Positions 56,179 to 64,000 of a DNA stretch of 64,000 nucleotides are shown one piece after another. Every line of letters starts with the position of its first letter. Position 1 is the stretch's first letter. The notes beneath the pieces were generated by a model. The model searched no databases and had not been told where the DNA came from. It worked only from the letters and a program-made list of their open reading frames with translations. The position numbers and the translations under genes were made by a program. This DNA is from Lateolabrax maculatus (lineage: Eukaryota > Chordata > Actinopteri > Acropomatiformes > Lateolabracidae), in contig CM062213.1 in assembly GCA_031216445.1 (NCBI GenBank), positions 3,114,001 through 3,178,000 of the forward strand. Reading direction: 5' to 3'.

Positions 56179-59100
56179 TCGTGAGAGAAGGACGCTCCTA
56201 CTTCCTCTTCCTATGAGATAGCCCCTTCCTGTCATTGAGAAACATAGAGAAACACCTTGTTAATGACTGTTAGGTGGAATCACCTTCATTCCATCAGTGA
56301 ATAAAACCAGGCAAGTGTATCAGGGTTTACATGAGCCCGACGCTGGCGTATAATAGACCAATATACTACGCGTTTTATTTTGAAAAACGTAACTTTTGTT
56401 TCTGTTAGCCACAAATCCAGCTGCTTGCAAGGTGCAGTTCACTCACAAGGTTCCTTTTGTGCTTCCTCTCAGGCTGAACTGACCACATGTGAACTGATTC
56501 AGAACTGTGACTCTGATGGTCACATGCAGGAACATGGCTCCCCCAGCTGGTGGGGGTGTAGCACTGCACTAGTGGAACTACTGTAGTGTTACAAAATGTC
56601 ATTAAGTAGAGCGCACCGGTGGGTTGGTGTGTCTATTGTGACATTCATTTATTTAAAAAAGAAAGAGGATTCAAATAACCACTTACATCAGTAAAGTATG
56701 ATAACATGATATTGTTCTTATATTTTAGTATGTTTCCTTGTGTCAGGTTTCCCTCCATGCAGCACTACACATGTCGTGGGCCCCTCATATCCTAATATCA
56801 CCTTCAACACTGACCATACCTCGTCCCAAAGAAAAGATATTAAAGTGTTTTCTTTATGTGTTACCACATATCTTCATGAAACTATCTATTTGACACAATT
56901 AACAGGTTTCAAATACTTTAAAACTCAACACTGTATTAAACTTTTGACACCCGTCCAATGACTGCACACACGTGTCTTTTTTAAGGAAACACTGGTAATT
57001 CTTCATTACAGATTGTGGAGGCAAATCATTTCATTACATCCAGACTTGTAGAAGGTTTGGTCTGACTGGGTGAAAATGTGTAACAGTTCAGAGGTCACTG
57101 CAGTGCTGTAGATTCTTCAACAGGCTCATGGGAAGCTGAACTACAGTAAAGTCAGGAGAGATCTTCAACCCCTCAGTCAAAAGAACATCTTGGCCACCAG
57201 CAAAAGAGCAAATGAGGGATGATAAAGCAGCATTCATTCATTCAATAACACATCTGGATTCTTTGCTGGATTAAAAAAACTCAAATCCTGCAGACTGAAC
57301 ACCAGATGGTTACACGTAACCTTCTGAGCAATGTTACAAAACTTAGTGGGCATTCAGAAAAACATTCTGCGTGACCAACTTATACTTTACTGAGCACAAA
57401 CTCCCAGACCTGCTCTTGGCTGACTCTGCATCTTCACAATAAATCACTTCTGGAGCGGTAACCTAACTGCACAGCAGTCTACATGCTGCATTAAGTCCTT
57501 ACATACAGTAAGTTTTAGAGATTTGTAAGTGATGATGAATGTCATCAAAAGATCAATTTACCTTTTCTTTCAACATGAACTAACTAAAAAGAACATATAT
57601 GCAAAAACAACAATATCTTTTATAGTGTTTCATGGTGAGATGCTGTGGAATCGTGTATAAAAAAGTTAACAAAAATATATTCTAGTGTTGGCTTTTGTTA
57701 TAATAAGATAACAATTTGAACAAATAGCAACTATATACTTTTCTCCACTAAATCTTTAAATCTCATGTAGATCAGTAAGTCATTGTGTGTCTTCCACAGA
57801 ATTAATACATGAATAAATAAATACAGGAATTGAATTAGTCAAAACTGACGTCATCATAAAGGAAACAATGAAATATGCACATTTCAGAGGAAGCGGGGAC
57901 GTGTGATTAATGCTCTGTGGCAGCAGAGGGTAGCATTGGTCAGGATCTCAATAGTTTCCACCAAAAGGACAAATTGGGAAATCCTGTTTTCACTGACTAA
58001 CAGCTGACATAAGGACCTGTCACACTCCCTCAGAGGGTAATATCTCTTTACAAAAATCAGATTTCAAATTCAGCTTTTCTTCCGCCTCTGTTCTGGCATC
58101 AGCCTCAGGTAAGAGGACTCCTGCTGAGACTCCAACCTCTCATGTTCACACTATTCTGGCACTTCCAATTAGGAGATGACAACAGACTGCTAACACACTG
58201 TCGTATTGTGCGCTAAATGCAGTGCGAGAGGAGAGGAGGACTGAGACACACACAGTGCCAGCTGTCCGAGTGGCTGGCCCGCTGCCGGGAAGTAGCACTT
58301 CTCTGAATGCCAAGCTGATCCTTCTGTTACGTCTCTGAGAGCGCAGCAGGAGCACAGGGCTTTCCCTCAGGACTCTCTTCACCTGCTCCTGCCCCAGCTT
58401 CTCGCTGCTCAACATCCTGGGGCCCCACATAGCTCCGACTAGCTGCTAAATGTTGGCAGGATCTCTCAGAGGCCTGGGGAGGAAGCTTTGGGTGGGACTG
58501 AGGTTGATGCCCTCTGCTGGTGAAGCTGCTGAGCCAACACTAGAGCCAGGCAACACATAAAAGCAAAAAATGAGCCCTTGTGTTAAACCTAAATATGGGA
58601 TTGAAGGAGAAATCCATGAAGGATGGGACTGGGAGAAAGGGATGACACATGGCGACGGCTCAAGGCGTGATCTGAACCCAGAATGCCTTTATATATGTCA
58701 GCTGTTGGCGCCTTAAACCAGGATTCCCAAACATTTTTATCTTTTCGACCCCCCACATTCACATGCACTGTGGAGCACAGTTTTGTTTTTTGTTTGTTTA
58801 GTTCATTTGACATTATGAGAATAAGGACGTTACAGTAAATCACACACAACTTCAACAAAGTCAAGGGTGACACCATGAAGACTTATTTTCATTTTGATCC
58901 GTACATACGAATCATAATTTAGATGATAAATTAAATTTACAAGTTTCCCATGACCTTATTTATAAACTTATGGTCACTTATCGTTTAAACATGCAAAAGT
59001 ATTGTAGTTCCTGGTACCACAGAACCTGAAGGAACAAGCAGTCACATTGGTGTAAATATGTATATAAGGAACTATTGTAGAAATGCTTCCATCTGTCCAT

Positions 59101-62100
59101 ATTATTCCATCTACTAATGCAAAAAATGAAACATTATTTTAACACGGTGCAGCTGTCTTTTGTGACGTCTCCTCCTGAGTGTCCACCTCTCTCTCTCTGA
59201 CCAAGCACATCACATGCAGAGCGCTGTCACATCTTCCCTCTGTGCTGCACGAGAAGGGTTGTGTCTCTGTAACGTCTCCTGCTGCATACTCACCAACTGT
59301 GACTGTGCAACCACATGAAACTCCTGTGTGGTGCACAAGAGTTGGAGAAATGAGAAACTCACTGTGTCACTGGGTCAGTTGAAGATAACTGTACTTGTAC
59401 ATTTGAATTCTGTGTAAAAGCAGCAATAAATACATATTCTGTTAAATATAAACTATAGATCTGAGATTTTTTGAGAATCATGATTTTCATTGATTTGGTT
59501 TTTCATCCACTTACCAGTGGCAACATTCACAAATTCAGACTTATGGTTTATTAGCAGCTGATTAACTATTCAAGAGACAAGTTTCCTCACTTTATAATAA
59601 GCCATAAGGCCTGACGTTATAGATGTTAACAAGTGATTAATAAAGTTGTTTTCCACTTTAATAGTCCATTGAGTGGGCAGTGTGAAGTTGTTGCAGTAGG
59701 GTTTACTGTGTGTTTGCTCAGAGAGTCTGCCTCTCTGCTTCAGATGAAATTTCCCCTGAGCGATCCGTGTCCGTTTGCTTGGATCCTGCCTGGCAACCAA
59801 GTGAACTAATTGAACTCACAATTTGATGGTGCAACACATGTGCTGCCAGTCGGCCGGCCCCTCTTCTCTCTGTGTGTTTGAGCAGTTGCCACAGGCGACA
59901 GGTGACGCCGTCTCCTGTGGCAGAGGTGGCGATGGTGTTTGTGTGTATGCATGCGCTTTGGTGCACGCGTGAATGCTTGTGCACGTGCGTATAAAGGGAA
60001 TATATGAGGGCTCGGAGCCTGTGTAAACTGTGAAAGATCCGCCATGTGGCTCTCTGAAATGCTTCTCATTGTGACAGCAGCTCTGTCTAAACAGCAATTA
60101 TGGTCAGAAGCCGAGCGCTGCCACCTGCATCCCTGGGCGTCTTTAGCAGACCTGCAACGGGGCTGACAGTAAATTACGTGAAGCTATGTGTACCCTGACA
60201 GGCAGATGCTGTAGGTCACTAACTGAAGGTCTTTCCAAGCAGCTAGACAGGTTTCCATTCCAAGTCTATTTAAAGAGGTACTGCCCACTTAAATATGATT
60301 TTTGAGCTGTAAACTCAGTGATATGACTGTACTGTGATGAAACATATCAGTGCTGGTGTTGATATTGACATTTATGACCAAATTCCATGGGCTGAAAATG
60401 GCTCAACATGCCATCTACTGTTTTAAATCAGCCCTGAACTTTGCAAGGCCAACACGGACATTTAAAAGAAAAAAAAACTGTTTCTGTGGCCAGGGGATGT
60501 CACTCAGACCTGGGGTGAAGTTACACTTTTAAAGTCAAGGAGAGCAGCTGAAGTCATGGCCCACTGTTTAGAAACGGTGATTTAATTGGAACATAAATAC
60601 AAGACATCAAAAACAAGGAAGAGTATCTTAGTGGGAACCGAACTGCACAAATAGCATAAATGGTCAAAGTGTCAAAACATCACACAGGAAACATTCAGAA
60701 TTTTATTTTAGTTTTCATAAACGGATTGAGACTTATTTTGAGTGATTTACATCAGTTTATATAACTGATGTGAAGATCTACAGCCAACACTTCACAACAA
60801 GAAGACCTGTGTCGCCCTAACAAGCTGCTCGACTGTATTCTGCAAATAAAAAGGTGGATGAACCTTCCACCACATTCCTGTCTGTTATCACACAACAAAT
60901 GTATCTCTGCCTGCAATGGATTGCTCATCATAGTGTGTTTAAAGGAAGCCTTCGAGCTCCTGAGCGATGTGTCTAAGTGTCTGTGCAGCCTCGTTAACCC
61001 TTTACTTCTTTTTTATTGGGCAGGAGGGGCTGCAGCGGGGCTCTCACTGGGATCCTGGAGTGCGTCAGATTGTCTGCGGGCCTGTGTTTGGATAAGGCAG
61101 CACGCCCATTGTCTCTGATGCCCCAGCTGGGCTGAGGTATGCCTCCACGCTCCTGAAATAGAAAGACAGCTGAGGGCTGCCATGCATACTGAGGGCAGGG
61201 CTGGCCGGGCGGGCCGGGCCCACTGACCCAGACCACAACTTAGCACAATGAGAGACGGGGGGTATTGTCTGGAGCCAGAGGCTAATAGATGAGGCATCAA
61301 ACCCCCAAACGGCTCGCTAAAAGACTGATTAACTCTGCCGTGTGTTATTGTTGCCTGTGTATGGGTGGATGTCAGGAGGGGTGGAGCGGGCGTGGACGAG
61401 TAATTGGGGCTTTAGAGTGTGTTTGTGCCACGCGTCAGCCCGTCTCCACTGTGATGAACCGACGGCTAAGACCTGAGCCCACACAGTTGCTGCAAGGTAT
61501 TGTGGGCAGGCGCGAGGCGATTACAGAAATATCCGCCCTCGATGAATGCTTTGATCCAAAATGAAACATTGCTTCAGCGCCCATTTTTAGGTTACTGCTA
61601 GGGAGCAAAACAGGGATCTTAATATTTGTTCTCTCATGCAAGCAAACTTATATATAAGTACTCTTTTTACAGAAAGGGAGAAAAAAGAAAGAGGTAACAA
61701 AAGAGACTAAAGGACAAGTCATAGTAACATTTTTGGGAAGTTTTTTACTGAAACAATGTGCACAGATTTGGCTTCTTTGAGAATTTATGAGAGGCTCAAC
61801 AAAAAAAGATCAGATAGATAAATAAATACATAGATAAAAGAACAATATAACAATAGGATTTGAATTTTAAAAGCAGTTTGTTCATATTGTACTTTGTGCG
61901 TACCCCTGTGTGAACCCACCTGTGCAGAGAGAGAGATGTGACTGTGTCGTGTGCGATTAAACGCTGTTGACAACGACTGCAGTCATAATTCCCAATCTCT
62001 CTCCATCTCGCTGCCTAAGCCTGCTGGCATTCGGTGCATGATGATCTAAAACAACTGTGACCGACCCCCAGATCAAGTCTTGATGCCCAAAATGTCGGCT

Positions 62101-62445
62101 CCTCACTCGCACATCACCAAACTGTTCGGCCGGCCCATCCCCCCCAACCCCCCAACCCCTCCCCAGAATAAGCTGAGGACTCAGTCCCAGCGTTTTGGGG
62201 CCTACAGCTGGACGTCGGTTTGGTCATTTTATATGAGAAGGTAATTCAAAGCTGCACAAATGTTCTCATAATGAAAACAGGAGCATTAATGGGCCCGGCC
62301 ACATTAGGGTCTAAATGATTTTGAGGAACACTGGGGACGTAAGGAGAGCTGTTTCTCCAAGAAGTCAGCTGTTGCAGTGGGCTGCAGTGTGGCAGTGCAG
62401 AGAGATGTGCTGTGGGACTACGCAAACGCTGCATGCACTTCACTA

Positions 62446-62450
<5 letters not shown>

Positions 62451-62483
<33 letters not shown>
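62451..62483. repeat. (GT)n microsatellite
   Basis: About 16 GT units. Confidence 0.95.
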
Positions 62484-62484
<1 letters not shown>

Positions 62485-64000
62485 ACGTGCCGGAGTATGT
62501 GGACTTATTTAAAGCCAGCAGCTCTGGGGACTTTGGGATTCATCTCCTCCTCATGTGTTATCAGCATGCCAGCTTTTTCAAATGGTGCAGCAAGTGACAT
62601 AGTACATAAACCAGCCTCTGCCTCTCTGAAGAGCCCCTTGTCCCAGAATAGCTCAGGCCCGCTCTATCTCACTGATGCCCAAGAAAGTTTGAGCCATCAC
62701 GGCAACACCTCTCAGCCTGCCACGGCAACAGATAGCGGCACCAACAAAGATGGCCGCCCCTCAAGTCAAGACGTCCATTTGGGAGTTTGTTTTGTTGTTT
62801 CTCTCTGTGTTTGTGTGTGTGTGTTGAGGGAGAATACAACCTTTCTGCTGTATTATAAGTAGGCCTGCAGCCTCTCAAGGTCTGTAAAAGTTACAGCGTC
62901 TCGCCTGGAAGCACACGTCCGTCTTTGCCTTATCTACGTGGCTTTTGCAGAATTCAACGCGGCCAACAGTTAACAGTCAATCTCCTCTATCAGGAATGCT
63001 GGACTCTGGCTTTGTCTATTCTGAGAAACTGTGGTCCCCCCCCTCCGTGCTGCACTGTCACCCTGCTCTCATACCAGGCACCAACCTCTCCCCTTGCTCT
63101 GAAGGTCAGATCTGGTGGAGCCAGAGTGTGAGAGGCGCAGCGCTTATGCCAGAATTACTGGATACACAAATTTACAGCAGCTACATGTGACAGTATCAGA
63201 GGACAGCCACCGAGATACTTCACATTTTCATCCGAGGTGAAAGGCGCTAACGCTCTGGATATTGCTGACTACAGCTTCGAAGAAAACAATGTGAAAAACT
63301 TAAATAAAATCTTTCATCACATATCTGGGATACATCGTCACTTGTGTATATTGCTTTCAAATTCACATTTGGCACTTTATTGTGTGGTAGGGAGCCACGC
63401 GCCATGTTTCTCTCTATTAATATAATGTTGTGTATTTATAGTAGTGCGTTTAATGCCACACCGCTCCTGAAATAATCTCTTCTAAGGTTGCATCCTCTGT
63501 GGCCACACACAATAGCAAACATCCCTGTTGGCACTTAACAACACAAAAGCTGCAGGGCTATTACTTAGAGGCCAGCATGAGTTCATAAGCAACACAGTCA
63601 CCTAAAGTGGGAAGAGTTCATTTGTGTTTTATCAGGAGGTTGAGGGCTGATAAAAACAATAACCAAACACTAGAGATGTACGGAGGAATACTGGCTGTAA
63701 CTTGAATTTTCTTTTAATATTCTTTGCACATAATTCAGAGGATTTCCTGACAACATTCCCTTTAATTTCTTTGTTTCTAGGTGTGGACACAAATCAATGT
63801 CCTGGTAGAGGCAATGATGCACTGCCCTTCAAAGTGTACAGAGTCAAAAAATTCCCCCCTACAGGGATGCTCCTAATGCAACTCTCTCCCACTCCCTCGC
63901 AGTGTGTACAGTGCATAAAATAACTGGGATACAAAAATAGCCGGCTTGGGTTTAGCGCAATGACAAAAACGTAGCTTTCCTTTTGTGTCAATTGAGACAG

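Larger units (their letters stand above)
48626..64000. other. gene-poor region downstream of snai1
   Basis: No exon with a recognisable family signature was found on either strand in about 15 kb. The largest open frame (236 codons at 49962-50672) is Ser/Pro/Leu-rich with no domain. The stretch contains microsatellites, one clear interspersed repeat at 51.99-52.42 kb, and long unique segments. These could hold regulatory elements for snai1 or the next gene. Confidence 0.55.

Noticed and set aside
58146..58430. 94-codon minus-strand open frame considered as a lone exon
   Set aside because: No family resemblance and no matching flanking exons were found.
58690..58790. Possible fragment of a common fish repeat (CCCAAACATTTTTATC... 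GACCCCC)
   Set aside because: The match to the recalled repeat is too short to define an element.
1..64000. CRISPR arrays, operons, phage or insertion sequences
   Set aside because: Spliced vertebrate genes and eukaryotic repeats make this nuclear fish DNA; the only regular array is a minisatellite without spacers.

Overview
This window is nuclear genomic DNA from a teleost fish, probably a percomorph. Genes have spliced GT-AG introns with conserved exon phases. The sequence is rich in (CA)n/(GT)n microsatellites, and two or three repeat families look like those scattered through spiny-rayed fish genomes. No database search was possible, so identities rest on recalled family sequences, intact splice phases and gene neighbourhood. 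Six complete protein-coding genes and one partial gene can be supported.

Layout. (1) 1-177, minus: first 59 codons of a FAM83-family gene, best fit fam83d, with CCAAT-type promoter elements to its right. (2) 0.2-11.2 kb: non-coding, with a candidate zhx3 promoter near 2.6-3.4 kb and several microsatellites. (3) 11.36-14.10 kb, plus: zhx3, a zinc-finger/homeobox repressor in one 911-codon exon. (4) 18.19-27.63 kb, minus: top1, DNA topoisomerase I, 21 coding exons and 753 aa, convergent with zhx3. (5) 27.9-28.9 kb: a G-rich region and a 23-bp minisatellite just upstream of the top1 promoter. (6) 30.60-35.24 kb, minus: a short CYLD-like deubiquitinase (cyldl, 13 coding exons, 708 aa). (7) 36.67-40.11 kb, minus: ggt7, a membrane-anchored gamma-glutamyltransferase-family protein (15 exons, 618 aa) that seems to lack key catalytic residues. 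(8) 40.65-41.85 kb, minus: a diverged tp53inp2-like autophagy/transcription co-factor (3 exons, 153 aa). (9) 43.2-43.9 kb: one interspersed repeat inserted inside another. (10) 45.31-47.34 kb, plus: snai1, the Snail zinc-finger repressor (3 exons, 259 aa). (11) 48.6-64.0 kb: no gene found, only repeats, microsatellites and unannotated unique sequence.

For every spliced gene the exon lengths sum to a multiple of three and each junction restores a codon that fits the family, which is the main support for the models. Most of these genes have human orthologues on chromosome 20q (FAM83D, ZHX3, TOP1, GGT7, TP53INP2, SNAI1), so the block is a compacted and rearranged version of that synteny group. 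The CYLD-like gene is the exception, since human CYLD lies on chromosome 16. The genes do not form one pathway. They are housekeeping or signalling genes (DNA topology, K63-ubiquitin signalling, autophagy) next to developmental regulators (snai1, zhx3). The most notable observations are the apparent loss of catalytic residues in ggt7, the G-rich tandem array beside top1, the reduced homeodomain set in zhx3, the compact cyldl paralogue and the nested repeat.
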